Assembly: GCF_012272695.1 (NCBI RefSeq)
Contig: NZ_CP050902.1
Span: 1,922,001-1,986,000 of the forward strand
Direction: 5' to 3'
Length of the DNA: 64,000 bases
DNA from: Nocardioides sp. JQ2195
Lineage (GTDB): Bacteria; Actinomycetota; Actinomycetes; Propionibacteriales; Nocardioidaceae
In this document: piece after piece, positions 1-8,119 of the stretch
Numbering within the stretch: the stretch's first letter is position 1
How the letters are laid out: each line of letters opens with the position of its first letter
The notes under the pieces: generated by a model
The model's database searches: none
What the model was told of the DNA's origin: nothing
Seen by the model: the letters and a program-made list of their open reading frames with translations, nothing else
Translations under genes and position numbers: made by a program

Positions 1-418
1 AGAACACCGGCGTGTTGTTGCCGACGATGTCCCAGTTCCCGTCCTCCGTGTAGAACTTCACGGCGAAGCCGCGGATGTCGCGCTCGGCGTCGGCCGCGCC
101 GCGCTCTCCCGCGACGGTCGAGAACCGCGCGAACATCTCGGTCTGCTTGCCGACCTCGGAGAACACCTTGGCGTTGGAGTACTTGGTGATCTCGGTGCTG
201 GTGATCGTGAGCGTGCCGAAGGCACCCGAGCCCTTCGCGTGCATGCGGCGCTCGGGAATGACCTCGCGGTCGAAGTGGGCAAGCTTCTCCAGGAACCACA
301 CGTCCTGCAGCAGCATCGGACCCCGTGGTCCGGCGGTGACGCTGTTCTGGTTGTCGACGACCGGCGCCCCGGCCGCGGTGGTGGCCGGATTGGTGTTGTC
401 GGGAACGTCAATGGGCAC
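1..418 (-). CDS. katA: Monofunctional heme catalase, N-terminal part (runs off window)
   Basis: Decomposes hydrogen peroxide in the cytoplasm. The first 139 residues are visible. They contain the catalase active-site segment [20 protein letters not shown] with the catalytic His in MHAKG, followed by the region ending NNTPVF. I chose the GTG at 418 because AGGAG lies 7 nt upstream; the in-frame ATG at 436 has no ribosome-binding site. The start is 26 nt after the stop of the Fur-family gene, so the two probably form one operon under peroxide or metal control. The C-terminal heme-ligand Tyr region is outside the window. Family assignment is secure; the subclass is not. Confidence 0.93.
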   Translation of the reverse strand, partial: MPIDVPDNTNPATTAAGAPVVDNQNSVTAGPRGPMLLQDVWFLEKLAHFDREVIPERRMHAKGSGAFGTLTITSTEITKYSNAKVFSEVGKQTEMFARFSTVAGERGAADAERDIRGFAVKFYTEDGNWDIVGNNTPVF

Positions 419-444
419 TGTCTTGCTCCTCTTCATGGGTGGGA

Positions 445-864
445 TCAGGCTGACTGGCAACGGGGGCAGGTGCCCCAGTAGGTCACTTCGGCTTCGTCGA
501 TGACGAAGCCGAGGTTCTCGGAAGCGTCCAAGCAGGGCGCCGAGCCGACGGCACACGCCACGTCCGAGATGTTGCCGCAGGTGCGACACACGATGTGGTG
601 GTGGTTGTCGCCGACTCGGACCTCGAAGCGTGCGGGCGAACCGGCTGGCTCGATCCGCCTGACGAGTCCGGCCTCGGTGAGCGCCCGCAACACGTCGTAG
701 ACGGCTTGGGTGGACACCGACCCGAGCTCCGCGCGAGCCGCTCGGGCAACCGAGTCGGCATCGGCGTGCGGGTGGTCGGCCAGGGCGTTCAGGACCGCGA
801 CTCGCGGCCTGGTCACCCGGAGCGACTTCTCCCGCAGCAACGTGGAGGGATCGGGCTTCTGCAT
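445..864 (-). CDS. furA: Fur/PerR-family transcriptional regulator (FurA/CatR-like)
   Basis: A 139-residue metal-dependent repressor. Residues 1-80 form the winged-helix DNA-binding domain ([11 protein letters not shown] and [18 protein letters not shown]). The second half has the metal-site block [12 protein letters not shown] and a second Cys pair, CPRC, near the C terminus, which together would hold structural zinc. Its position directly before a catalase matches the furA/catR-catalase arrangement of actinobacteria, where the regulator represses itself and the catalase and is released by oxidation or metal loss. A palindrome upstream at 888-900 may be its operator. Which metal and signal it senses cannot be read from sequence. 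Confidence 0.9.
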   Translation of the reverse strand: MQKPDPSTLLREKSLRVTRPRVAVLNALADHPHADADSVARAARAELGSVSTQAVYDVLRALTEAGLVRRIEPAGSPARFEVRVGDNHHHIVCRTCGNISDVACAVGSAPCLDASENLGFVIDEAEVTYWGTCPRCQSA

Positions 865-887
865 GACCCCGACTCAATCACCTTTTC

Positions 888-900
888 TGGAATGATTCAA
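888..900. promoter_or_regulatory. Candidate FurA/PerR operator
   Basis: The imperfect palindrome TGGAAT-G-ATTCAA lies 24 nt upstream of the furA start codon. Its symmetry (6-1-6) and AT-rich core resemble Fur/PerR boxes, and it is the most AT-rich spot in a GC-rich intergenic region. It could also affect the divergent hydrolase gene starting at 954. Confidence 0.5.
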
Positions 901-953
901 GAGAGGGTGGGGCAACTTCGGCGGCGTGTCGTGCACACTGCAAGAATTCCCGC

Positions 954-1916
954 ATGAGCGAGGTCGAGGCCGACGTCCTGGGGGCGCCGTACACCGCGGA
1001 GACGATCATCCTGCCCGATGACGACGAGGGACCTGTCGTCGCGACCCTGGTGCACCTCCCATCCGTCGGGCAGAGCCGCCGGGCGGTCCTCCACGTGCAC
1101 GGGTTCGCCGACTACTTCTTCCAGACCGAGTACGCCGAGTGGTGGGCCGCGCGCGGCTACGACTTCTACGCCCTCGACCTGCGCAAGTACGGGCGCTCGT
1201 TGCTCCCCCACCAGACGGCCAACTACGTGGAGGACCTCCGCGACTACTTCCCAGAGATCGACGCGGCCTGGCTACGGATCACCGAGCGCGACGAACACGA
1301 CCGGGTGGTGATCACGGCGCACTCGACCGGCGGGTTGACGGTGCCGTTGTGGGCCGACCAACGGCGTGATCAGCACCGATCGGGAACCCTCGTGGGCATC
1401 GTGCTGAACTCACCGTGGTTCGACATGCAGGGCGCATGGTGGATGCGCACGATCGGCACCAGCGTGCTCAAGCAGGTCGGGGCTCGCAACCCGAAGCGCG
1501 TCATTCCGCGCACGGTGAACGGCCTCTATGCCCGCAGCCTGCACCGCGACCACGACGGTGAGTTCGACTTCGACCTCGCGTGGAAGCCCATGGAGTCGCA
1601 ACCCGTGTACGCCGGGTGGTTACGCGCCGTGCGCAACGGCCACGCCCGGCTCCACGGCGGGCTGGAGGTGGGCTGCCCCTCGCTGGTGCTCAGCTCCAGT
1701 CGCAGCGCGATGCCACTGGAGATGAGTGACGACGTGCACCGCTCCGACATCGTGCTCGACGTCAACCAGATCCGACGATGGGCGCCCAACCTCGGCCGCC
1801 ACGTCACCAGCATCGCGATCGAGGACGCCCGCCATGACGTGGTCCTCTCGCTGCCGGAGGTCCGTGAGCAGGTGTACGCCGAGATGGATCGCTGGCTCAC
1901 GGCGTACGTCGACTGA
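954..1916 (+). CDS. Alpha/beta hydrolase (lysophospholipase/monoacylglycerol lipase-like)
   Basis: A 320-residue single-domain serine hydrolase. The oxyanion-hole motif HVHGFAD is near residue 50. The nucleophile elbow AHSTGG is near residue 125 and carries the Ser. A late His in DARHDVVLS near residue 295 fits the catalytic His. There is no signal peptide, so it is probably cytoplasmic. The Tyr/Trp-rich sequence and the length fit the Hydrolase_4 group acting on lipid or carboxyl esters, but the substrate is unknown. It is divergent from furA, with 89 nt between the starts. Confidence 0.82.
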   Translation: MSEVEADVLGAPYTAETIILPDDDEGPVVATLVHLPSVGQSRRAVLHVHGFADYFFQTEYAEWWAARGYDFYALDLRKYGRSLLPHQTANYVEDLRDYFPEIDAAWLRITERDEHDRVVITAHSTGGLTVPLWADQRRDQHRSGTLVGIVLNSPWFDMQGAWWMRTIGTSVLKQVGARNPKRVIPRTVNGLYARSLHRDHDGEFDFDLAWKPMESQPVYAGWLRAVRNGHARLHGGLEVGCPSLVLSSSRSAMPLEMSDDVHRSDIVLDVNQIRRWAPNLGRHVTSIAIEDARHDVVLSLPEVREQVYAEMDRWLTAYVD

Positions 1917-1956
1917 GCCTTCGGCGCGTTTCGCGACGTCCCGGCAAGGTCCTGAC

Positions 1957-1962
1957 TAGTCT
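1957..1962 (+). promoter_or_regulatory. -10 hexamer of a leaderless promoter
   Basis: TAGTCT lies 7 nt before the ATG at 1970. This spacing puts the transcription start at or next to the start codon. No Shine-Dalgarno sequence is present. Confidence 0.6.
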
Positions 1963-1969
1963 CCCGGTC

Positions 1970-2326
1970 ATGAACCCCGTCACCGGACTCAACATCGGGC
2001 GCCTGGTTCTCGGCGCCCTCGCACTGCTTGCTCCGCGCCTCGCTTCGAAGGTCTTCGGCCTCGATGCCCAGGAGAACCCGCAGCTCGGCTACATGAACCG
2101 GATGTTCGGTTCCCGCGAGGTTGCCCTCGGCGGGCTCACCCTGGCTGCCTCGGGGCAGCGCCGACGCGACCTCGTGCTGACGGGCATCGCAGTCGACGCG
2201 GCTGACGTCGTGGCCGGTGTGGCCGCTGGAGCGAACGGTTCGGTCGGGAGGACCAGGGCCGCCCTGCTTGTGCTGCCCGCAGCCGTCGCCGTCGTGGTGG
2301 GTGTGAGGGCGATCTCGCAGGGCTGA
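1970..2326 (+). CDS. Small conserved membrane protein of unknown function
   Basis: A 118-residue hydrophobic protein with three or four likely membrane segments (around residues 7-25, 50-62, 66-85 and 93-113). The conserved-looking stretch NRMFGSREVALGG sits between the first two. It resembles the small DUF4267-like membrane proteins common in actinobacteria, but I do not assign a function. It starts at ATG 1970 behind a TAGTCT hexamer and has no ribosome-binding site. It converges on the TauE/SafE gene, with a GC hairpin between them. Confidence 0.72.
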   Translation: MNPVTGLNIGRLVLGALALLAPRLASKVFGLDAQENPQLGYMNRMFGSREVALGGLTLAASGQRRRDLVLTGIAVDAADVVAGVAAGANGSVGRTRAALLVLPAAVAVVVGVRAISQG

Positions 2327-2334
2327 TCCTGATG

Positions 2335-2354
2335 GCCCGGACCGCCCGCCGGGC
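2335..2354. terminator. GC hairpin between convergent genes
   Basis: GCCCGG, an 8-nt loop and CCGGGC form a 6-bp stem in the 30-nt gap between two convergent stops. There is no T-run, which is common for actinobacterial terminators. It could act in both directions. Confidence 0.45.
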
Positions 2355-2356
2355 TG

Positions 2357-3118
2357 TCAGAACAGGAAGAACACCAGGGCCACCACGCCGACGAGCACGA
2401 TGAACGCCCGAAGGCCCACCGCAGGGAGCTTGCGGCCCCAGGTCGCGCCGACCTGGCCGCCGATGATGGCGCCGGCCGCGATCAGCCCAGCCACCGCCCA
2501 GTCGACGTCGGCCACCACGATGAAGATCAGGGCGGAGACCCCGTTGACCAGGGCGGCCAGCACGTTCTTCGTGCCATTGAGGCGTTGCAGCGTCTCGTCG
2601 ATCCCGATGCCCATGACGGCCATCAGCAGGACGCCCTGCGCTGCGCCGAAGTAGCCGCCGTACACGCCGGCCAGGAGCACCAGCGGCCAGACCCACCAGG
2701 CGCCGTCCTCCGGCAGACCCCCCGCCGCCTCGTGGCGGCGTGCGACCCACGCCGAGATCCGCGGCTGGAACAGGACCAGCACGCAGCCGATCAGGATCAG
2801 GGCGGGTACGACCGCCTCGAACGCGCCCGCCGGCAGCACCAGCAGCAGCACGGCGCCGACCACACCACCGATGAGCGAGGCCAACGAGAGCTTCAGGATG
2901 CGGCGTCGCTGCCCGGTCAGCTCACGCCGGTAGCCGATGGCCCCGGAGATCGATCCCGGGACCAGGCCGACAGTGTTGGAAACGTTGGCGGTGACCGGTG
3001 GGACACCGAACGCGAGGAGGGTCGGGAACGTGATCAACGTTCCCGACCCCACCACGGTGTTGATGGTGCCGGCCGCCAGTCCCGCCAGGAGGATGGCTGC
3101 GGCTTCGAACAGGCTCAC
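2357..3118 (-). CDS. TauE/SafE family sulfite/organosulfonate exporter-like permease
   Basis: A 253-residue polytopic membrane protein with about eight hydrophobic segments. The N-terminal motif GLAAGTINTVVGSGTLITFPTLL and the later repeat VYGGYFGAAQGVLLM are the two internally related half-repeats typical of TauE/SafE (DUF81) transporters. These move sulfite, sulfoacetate or similar anions; the substrate cannot be deduced here. The GTG start at 3118 overlaps the TGA of the upstream SPFH gene (GTGA), implying translational coupling, though a functional link is not obvious. Confidence 0.85.
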   Translation of the reverse strand: MSLFEAAAILLAGLAAGTINTVVGSGTLITFPTLLAFGVPPVTANVSNTVGLVPGSISGAIGYRRELTGQRRRILKLSLASLIGGVVGAVLLLVLPAGAFEAVVPALILIGCVLVLFQPRISAWVARRHEAAGGLPEDGAWWVWPLVLLAGVYGGYFGAAQGVLLMAVMGIGIDETLQRLNGTKNVLAALVNGVSALIFIVVADVDWAVAGLIAAGAIIGGQVGATWGRKLPAVGLRAFIVLVGVVALVFFLF

Positions 3119-4305
3119 GGTGCCGGAGGTGCCCCTTCACCGGGTGCCGGAGGCGCCCCTGCACCGGGTGCCGGAGGTGCGTGATCGCCCGGTGCCGGAG
3201 GTGGCGGCGGCTGGTGCCCCGCCGGAGCCTCCGGTGGTGCCTTCGGCTCGTCCCGCCCGACGGCGGCGCCCTTCGCCTCGGCGATGGCCTCCTGCACGGC
3301 TGCGTGGGTGCTCGACAGAGTCGGGTCGGCCGGGTCCGGGACGTTCGGCTCACTGGAACCCATGTCGACGCGGACCCGGGGCTCGGCGTCCTTGGGGATG
3401 CCGCTGAGCTCGGTCATCGTCGAGCCGAGGCCCTCCAGCGCCTTGCCGATCTCGGACGGCACGATCCAGACCTTGTTGGCGTCACCCTCGGCGATCTTCG
3501 GCATCATCTGGAGGTACTGGTAGGCCAGCAGCGACTGGTCGGGCTGGCCGTCGTGGATCGCCTGGAAGACGGTCTGGATGGCCTGTCCCTCACCCTGGGC
3601 GACGAGGATCTTCGACTCCCGGTCGGCCTGGGCCCGCAGGATCTGCGACTCGCGGTCACCTTCGGCGTTGAGGATGGCCGACTGCTTGGCACCCTCGGCG
3701 GTGAGGATCGCGGACTGCCGTTGGCCCTCGGCGGTGAGGATGGCCGCACGCTTGTCGCGGTCGGCACGCATCTGCTTCTCCATCGAGTCCTTGATGGAGG
3801 GCGGCGGGTCGATGCCCTTGAGCTCGACCCGGTTGACCCGGATCCCCCAGCGGCCGGTCGCCTCGTCGAGCACGCCGCGCAGGCGGCTGTTGATGGCGTC
3901 GCGGCTGGTCAGGGTCTCCTCGAGGTCCATCCCACCCACGATGTTGCGCAGGGTGGTCATGGTGAGCTGCTCGACTGCCTGGATGTAGTTGGCGATCTCA
4001 TAGGTCGCCGACACCGGGTCGGTGACCTGGAAGTAGATCACCGTGTCGATCGAGACCACGAGGTTGTCCTCGGTGATCACCGGCTGGGGCGGGAACGACA
4101 CGACCTGCTCACGCAGGTCGATCATGTAGCGCACCTTGTCGATGAACGGCACGACGATGTTGAGGCCTGCGGGCAGTGAGCCCTTGTACTTGCCGAACCG
4201 TTCAACGATGCCGGCGCGCGCCTGCGGAACGATCCGCACGGTCTTGGCGAGCACGACGACGACGAAGACCAGCAACAGCAGCAGCAGGATGAGGACTGCG
4301 GGCAT
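3115..4305 (-). CDS. SPFH/band 7 (stomatin-like) membrane protein with proline-rich tail
   Basis: A 396-residue protein. An N-terminal membrane anchor (about 2-22) is followed by an SPFH domain (about 25-190; VRIVPQARAGIVERFGKYKG, then REQVVSFPPQPVITEDN). Next comes an Ala/Glu-rich coiled region with near-repeats of ILTAEGxxQSAILNAEG (about 190-260). The C terminus is a Pro/Ala/Gly tail of repeated PPAPG units. I chose ATG 4305 because GGAAAGGAAGAG precedes it; an upstream in-frame start adds residues with no ribosome-binding site. Such proteins scaffold membrane microdomains and pair with NfeD proteins, as here: an NfeD gene lies 48 nt upstream. Confidence 0.9.
   Translation of the reverse strand: MPAVLILLLLLLVFVVVVLAKTVRIVPQARAGIVERFGKYKGSLPAGLNIVVPFIDKVRYMIDLREQVVSFPPQPVITEDNLVVSIDTVIYFQVTDPVSATYEIANYIQAVEQLTMTTLRNIVGGMDLEETLTSRDAINSRLRGVLDEATGRWGIRVNRVELKGIDPPPSIKDSMEKQMRADRDKRAAILTAEGQRQSAILTAEGAKQSAILNAEGDRESQILRAQADRESKILVAQGEGQAIQTVFQAIHDGQPDQSLLAYQYLQMMPKIAEGDANKVWIVPSEIGKALEGLGSTMTELSGIPKDAEPRVRVDMGSSEPNVPDPADPTLSSTHAAVQEAIAEAKGAAVGRDEPKAPPEAPAGHQPPPPPAPGDHAPPAPGAGAPPAPGEGAPPAP
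3119..3187. repeat. 24-bp in-frame tandem repeat
   Basis: Units start at 3119, 3143 and 3167 (the last partial) and begin GGTGCCGGAGG. A further GGTGCCGGAGG follows at about 3190. They encode the PPAPG repeats at the C terminus of the SPFH protein. Since 24 is a multiple of three, copy-number change would alter tail length without breaking the frame. Confidence 0.75.
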
Positions 4306-4353
4306 GTGCTCTTCCTTTCCCCGGACGGAAGATCCGTCCACAATCTTGAACGT

Positions 4354-4815
4354 TCAGGACTCGAGGCGCGGGACGGGGTGGACCATGGCCGTGGCTCCCT
4401 TGATCTGGAGCACCTCGACCGGGTCTCCCGGGGCGATCACCAACGTCTCGTCGTAGGGCTTCGCCGTCCACTCCTGGCCGTCCAGCCGGATCCGACCGGC
4501 CTGCTGGTCACTGATCTCGGTCAGGGCGACGGCGCGTTCGCCGACCAGCTTTGCGTGGCCCAGTGACAGCTCCGGCCCGGAGTGCAGGCGCTTGAGAGCC
4601 GTGGGGCGCACGACCGCGAGCGAGGCGACGGCCGCGATCGCGGCCAGGATCACCTGGAGCACCAGCGGCGCGCCGAGGAGCGCGGAGATCATGCCGACCC
4701 CGGCACCGGCCGCAAGCATCAGCAGGATCAGGTCCATGCTGAAGAGCTCGGCGACGCCCAGCACGATCGTCAGGCCGAGCCACGTCTCCCATGCGTGATC
4801 GCGCAACCAGTCCAT
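4354..4815 (-). CDS. NfeD-like membrane protein
   Basis: A 153-residue protein with two or three N-terminal membrane segments (about 10-70) and a soluble C-terminal OB-fold (about 85-150; GERAVALTEISDQQAGRIRLDGQEWTA is split around its centre). This is the short NfeD form that accompanies stomatin/SPFH proteins. The SPFH gene follows 48 nt downstream, so the two products probably act together in the membrane. The ATG at 4815 is preceded by TAGGGT with a 6-nt spacer, consistent with a leaderless transcript. Confidence 0.88.
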   Translation of the reverse strand: MDWLRDHAWETWLGLTIVLGVAELFSMDLILLMLAAGAGVGMISALLGAPLVLQVILAAIAAVASLAVVRPTALKRLHSGPELSLGHAKLVGERAVALTEISDQQAGRIRLDGQEWTAKPYDETLVIAPGDPVEVLQIKGATAMVHPVPRLES

Positions 4816-4821
4816 GACGGA

Positions 4822-4827
4822 ACCCTA
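4822..4827 (-). promoter_or_regulatory. -10 hexamer of a leaderless promoter (NfeD-SPFH-TauE)
   Basis: TAGGGT on the minus strand, 6 nt before the ATG at 4815. It would start the NfeD-SPFH-TauE transcript. It lies inside the gap to the upstream ABC gene. Confidence 0.55.
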
Positions 4828-5622
4828 GCCCGCGTGGCGAGAACGCCGCCGGGCGGAGTAGCGGCCGTCCTCGTGGTTCAGCACCAGACGCATGCCGAAG
4901 GTCGTGCTCAGCGTGTCCTCGGTGATCACTCGTTCCATCGGGCCGGCCGCGACGACCTTGCCCTCGCGGAGCAGCAGGGCGTGGGTGAACCCGGGCGGGA
5001 TCTCCTCGACGTGGTGCGAGACCAGCACCGTGGCGGGGGCGAACTCGTCCTGGGCCAAGACGGAGAGCGTCGACACGAGGTCTTCACGGCCACCGAGGTC
5101 GAGACCGGCTGCCGGCTCGTCGAGGAGCAGCAGCTCAGGGTCGGTCATCAGCGCGCGGGCGATCTGGACCCGCTTGCGCTCTCCCTCGCTCAGCGTGCCG
5201 AAGGTGCGGTCGAGCAGGGACTGGGCGCCGAGCTCGACGAGGAGCTGCTCAGCCCGACCGTGGTCGAGGGAGTCGTAGTGCTCGCGCCAACGACCCACCA
5301 CGCCGTACGACGCGGTGACCACGACGTCGCGGACCTTCTCCTCGCGCGGGATCCGCTCGGCGATCGCGGCGCTGGTCAGGCCGATGCGGGGGCGCAGCTC
5401 GAACACGTCGACGGTGCCGAGCACCTCGTCGAGGATGCCGGCGACGCCCGAGGTCGGGTGGATCTGGGCCCCGGCGACCTGCATCAGGGTGGTCTTGCCG
5501 GCGCCGTTCGGTCCGAGGATGACCCAGCGTTCGTCCTCTTCGACCGTCCAGTCGACGGAGTCCAGAAGGATGGAGGCGCCACGGCGCACAGTCACCCCGG
5601 CGAACTCGAGTACGGCGGTCAT
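4825..5622 (-). CDS. ABC transporter ATP-binding protein (stand-alone)
   Basis: A 265-residue ATPase with Walker A GPNGAGKTTLMQ, signature LSEGERKRVQIARAL, Walker B LLLLDEPAAGLD and the H-loop VSHHVEEI. LSEGE replaces the usual LSGGQ, as in ModF/YlmA-like iron-siderophore or orphan ABC ATPases. No permease gene is adjacent. I chose ATG 5622 because TAGGGT lies 7 nt upstream; a longer frame begins at 5673 but would overlap the divergent gene at 5661. The partner and substrate are unknown. Confidence 0.87.
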   Translation of the reverse strand: MTAVLEFAGVTVRRGASILLDSVDWTVEEDERWVILGPNGAGKTTLMQVAGAQIHPTSGVAGILDEVLGTVDVFELRPRIGLTSAAIAERIPREEKVRDVVVTASYGVVGRWREHYDSLDHGRAEQLLVELGAQSLLDRTFGTLSEGERKRVQIARALMTDPELLLLDEPAAGLDLGGREDLVSTLSVLAQDEFAPATVLVSHHVEEIPPGFTHALLLREGKVVAAGPMERVITEDTLSTTFGMRLVLNHEDGRYSARRRSRHAG

Positions 5623-5629
5623 GCGGGTC

Positions 5630-5652
5630 ACCCTATCCACCCGGCGTAGGCT
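5630..5652. promoter_or_regulatory. Back-to-back leaderless promoters
   Basis: TAGGGT on the minus strand (5630-5635) is 7 nt before ATG 5622. TAGGCT on the plus strand (5647-5652) is 8 nt before ATG 5661. The two start codons are only 38 nt apart, so the -35 region of each promoter must lie inside the other gene. Confidence 0.6.
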
Positions 5653-5660
5653 GCCGCGCC

Positions 5661-6398
5661 ATGGCTCGGTCACTCCCCCACGACTCCGCGCGCATGGCGT
5701 GGTGGCTCACCGCGTGGTTGCGCGGCGCCGCCAGTCCTGACGACGTCCTCGACGGTGTGCTGGCCGGCGATGCGGCCCACCACGTCGTGGGCCTGCCGGG
5801 CGACCCGGAGCCCCAACCCCTCCTGCTCGCCCTGGGATCGGTGCGCCGGCTCGGGCCCGGATCCGCGGGCCTGGCGCTGCCGGCCCCGGGGGACCCGGTC
5901 GGCCTGGGTGGCCCCGCTGACTTCAATGCCGCGGCGCTCGAGGCCGGTGAGGCCGTGGTGCTCGAGGGAGCCGGCCAGGGGTTGGTGCCGCACCGGGCCG
6001 GCGCCGGCGTCGTGTGGCGGGTGATGCCGGCCGAACGGCGTCCCCTGGTCGACCTCCAGGAGGCCGACCGTGGGCTGCGCCACGCCATCACCACGACCGC
6101 CACGACGTTGGTCGACCTCGAGGTGGCCAAGTGGCGTCCGGAGGTCGCCGACGAGCTGATGAACCTGCGTCACCTCCCGACGTACGACTCTCCGCCGGGC
6201 ACGCCGAGCCAGGCGGTCTCCCTGGCTGCGCGTGCCCTGCAGGCAGAAGGCATCGTGGAGCTGGCCACCCAGGACGACGGCGGCGCGTTGTCCTCCTGGG
6301 AGATCGCGAGCCGGGCGGACGCCCTGCGCCCGCTCGAGTACGCCGCCAGACGGGCGCTCGTGGCCGCCTGCTCACCCGAGGTCTGGCCGCCGGGCTGA
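5661..6398 (+). CDS. Conserved actinobacterial protein of unknown function
   Basis: A 245-residue soluble protein with no signal peptide or membrane segment. The first half is Gly/Pro/Ala-rich (AWLRGAASPDDVLDGVLAGDAAHHVVGLPGD). The second half is helical and charged, with LVDLEVAKWRPEVADELMNLR near residue 150 and a C-terminal block SWEIASRADALRPLEYAARRALVAA. I recall similar proteins annotated only as hypothetical in Nocardioides and relatives. Strong coding bias and a leaderless promoter support a real gene. No function is assigned. Confidence 0.75.
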   Translation: MARSLPHDSARMAWWLTAWLRGAASPDDVLDGVLAGDAAHHVVGLPGDPEPQPLLLALGSVRRLGPGSAGLALPAPGDPVGLGGPADFNAAALEAGEAVVLEGAGQGLVPHRAGAGVVWRVMPAERRPLVDLQEADRGLRHAITTTATTLVDLEVAKWRPEVADELMNLRHLPTYDSPPGTPSQAVSLAARALQAEGIVELATQDDGGALSSWEIASRADALRPLEYAARRALVAACSPEVWPPG

Positions 6399-6404
6399 CC
6401 CGGG

Positions 6405-6758
6405 TCACTGTGCGAAGACGCCGAGCCCGTTTCCCGACGGATCGGTGAAGTGGAACCGCCGACCGCCCGGGTAGTCGTAGGGCTCTGCCGTGATGGCACC
6501 GCCGGCAGCACGTACGGCGGACAGGGTGGCGTCGAGGTCATCGGACTGGATCAGGACCAGTGGGCCACCGGTCGTGGGCGTCGTCGCCGGGTTCAGGCCG
6601 CCGAACTCCGTGTCGCGCCCCGGCAGCCTGATGCCGGCGTATTCGGGGCCGTAGTCGTTGAACTCCCACCCGAAGGCTTCGGCATAGAACGCCTTGGAGC
6701 CAGCCAGGTCAGTGGAGCCGAGCTCGATGTAGGTGATGGTGTGATGTGTGTCCGACAT
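6405..6758 (-). CDS. VOC (glyoxalase/bleomycin-resistance) family protein
   Basis: A 117-residue protein with one vicinal-oxygen-chelate domain. TYIELGSTDLAGSKAFYAEAFGWEFNDYG opens the first beta-alpha-beta-beta-beta module, and PGGRRFHFTDPSGNGLGVF closes the second. It has the short length of single-domain VOC proteins of the YdeN/lactoylglutathione-lyase-related group. The substrate is unknown. The ATG at 6758 has TAGGGT 6 nt upstream and no ribosome-binding site. It is divergent from serB and nearly abuts the convergent gene before it (6-nt gap). Confidence 0.85.
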   Translation of the reverse strand: MSDTHHTITYIELGSTDLAGSKAFYAEAFGWEFNDYGPEYAGIRLPGRDTEFGGLNPATTPTTGGPLVLIQSDDLDATLSAVRAAGGAITAEPYDYPGGRRFHFTDPSGNGLGVFAQ

Positions 6759-6764
6759 GGGCCC

Positions 6765-6809
6765 ACCCTACGAATGGGCGCCGACAACCCGCTGTGGTCG
6801 CAGTAGCCT
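6765..6809. promoter_or_regulatory. Divergent -10 hexamers for VOC gene and serB
   Basis: TAGGGT on the minus strand (6765-6770) is 6 nt from ATG 6758. TAGCCT on the plus strand (6804-6809) is 10 nt from ATG 6820. Neither gene has a recognisable Shine-Dalgarno sequence. Confidence 0.5.
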
Positions 6810-6819
6810 CGTCCACGAC

Positions 6820-8043
6820 ATGACTGACTTCGAAGAAGCCCCGCCGAAGACCCTGCTGATCACGCTGACCGGCAAGGACCGCCCCGGCGTCACCTCCGCC
6901 GTCTTCGCCACCCTGGCCACCGCCGGTGTCGAGGTCATCGACATCGAGCAGATCCTGTTGCGCCGCCGTCTCGTGCTTGGCGTGCTGGTCACCGCCCCGC
7001 GCGACTGGAAGAAGCTTCGGCAGTCAGTCCAGGTCGTCGGGGCCGAGCTTGGCATGCAGGTCGAGGTGGATCGGGGCGTCGGCGACAACAAGTCGCGCCG
7101 CGACGGCCGCAGTCACGTGACGATCATCGGTGCCCCTCTGCGGGCCCGGGCGATGGCAGCCATGACTGGGCGCATCGCGGATGCCGGAGCCAACATCGAC
7201 CGCATGGAGCGGATGGCTCGTTATCCGGTGACCGCCATCGAGCTGCACGTCTCGGGCGTGGAGACGGACAAGCTGCGGACCCGACTGGTCAAGGAGGCGA
7301 CTCGACAGGGTGTCGATGTCGCGGTGCAGCCCGCCAACCTCCTGCGTCGCGGCATGCGCCTGATCGTGATGGACGTCGACTCCACCTTGGTGCAGGGCGA
7401 GGTGATCGAGATGCTGGCCGCCCACGCCGGGTGCGAGCCCGAGGTCGCCCGGGTCACTGAGCAGGCCATGCGCGGGGAGCTCGACTTCGAGGCGTCCCTG
7501 CGCAGCCGGGTGGCCCTCCTCGAGGGGATTCCCGCCGAAGCGCTCGACCGGGTCTACGAAGGCATCGTGTTCGCCCCTGGAGCCCGCACCATGATCCGCA
7601 CCCTCAAGCGGCTGGGCTACCGGTTCGCCATGGTCTCGGGCGGCTTCAGCCAGATCACCGACCGGATCGCCCAGGACCTCGGTTTCGACTTCGCCCACGC
7701 CAACGAGCTCGAGATCGTCGACGGGCGCCTGACCGGTCGCATCGTGGGTGACGTGGTGGACCGGGCCGGGAAGGCCGAGGCCCTGCGAAGGTTCGCCACC
7801 TCGGTGGGTGTCACCGAGGCCTCGGTGATCGCCATCGGTGACGGGGCCAACGACCTCGACATGCTCAACGCGGCCGGTCTGGGCATCGCCTACAACGCCA
7901 AGCCGATGGTCCAGGAAGCCGCTGACACGGCGGTGAACGTCCCCTATCTCGACGCGATCATGTATCTCCTCGGCATCTCGCGCGAGGAGATCGAAGCCGC
8001 CGATGCCGAGGCCGGCATCATCACTCCCGCCCCACCCGTCTGA
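6820..8043 (+). CDS. serB: Phosphoserine phosphatase SerB with tandem ACT domains
   Basis: Catalyses the last step of serine synthesis, O-phosphoserine to serine. It has 407 residues. Two ACT modules (about 8-85 and 95-170; LLITLTGKDRPGVTSAVF and HVTIIGAPLRARAMAAM) precede the HAD phosphatase domain (about 180-395). HAD motif I is VMDVDSTLVQGEV with the nucleophile Asp; motif II is MVSGGFS; the last motif is GDGANDLDML. This architecture is the SerB2 type of mycobacteria, in which the ACT domains bind serine and give feedback control. I chose ATG 6820 over an in-frame start 72 nt upstream, which would overlap the VOC gene and adds no homology. Confidence 0.95.
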   Translation: MTDFEEAPPKTLLITLTGKDRPGVTSAVFATLATAGVEVIDIEQILLRRRLVLGVLVTAPRDWKKLRQSVQVVGAELGMQVEVDRGVGDNKSRRDGRSHVTIIGAPLRARAMAAMTGRIADAGANIDRMERMARYPVTAIELHVSGVETDKLRTRLVKEATRQGVDVAVQPANLLRRGMRLIVMDVDSTLVQGEVIEMLAAHAGCEPEVARVTEQAMRGELDFEASLRSRVALLEGIPAEALDRVYEGIVFAPGARTMIRTLKRLGYRFAMVSGGFSQITDRIAQDLGFDFAHANELEIVDGRLTGRIVGDVVDRAGKAEALRRFATSVGVTEASVIAIGDGANDLDMLNAAGLGIAYNAKPMVQEAADTAVNVPYLDAIMYLLGISREEIEAADAEAGIITPAPPV

Positions 8044-8119
8044 GCGTCAGCGGGATCGTTGCGGCGGTGGATCCGCCCGACCCGCCCTGCAGACGTCCCG
8101 CGCGTCCTCGCGGCGCAGG

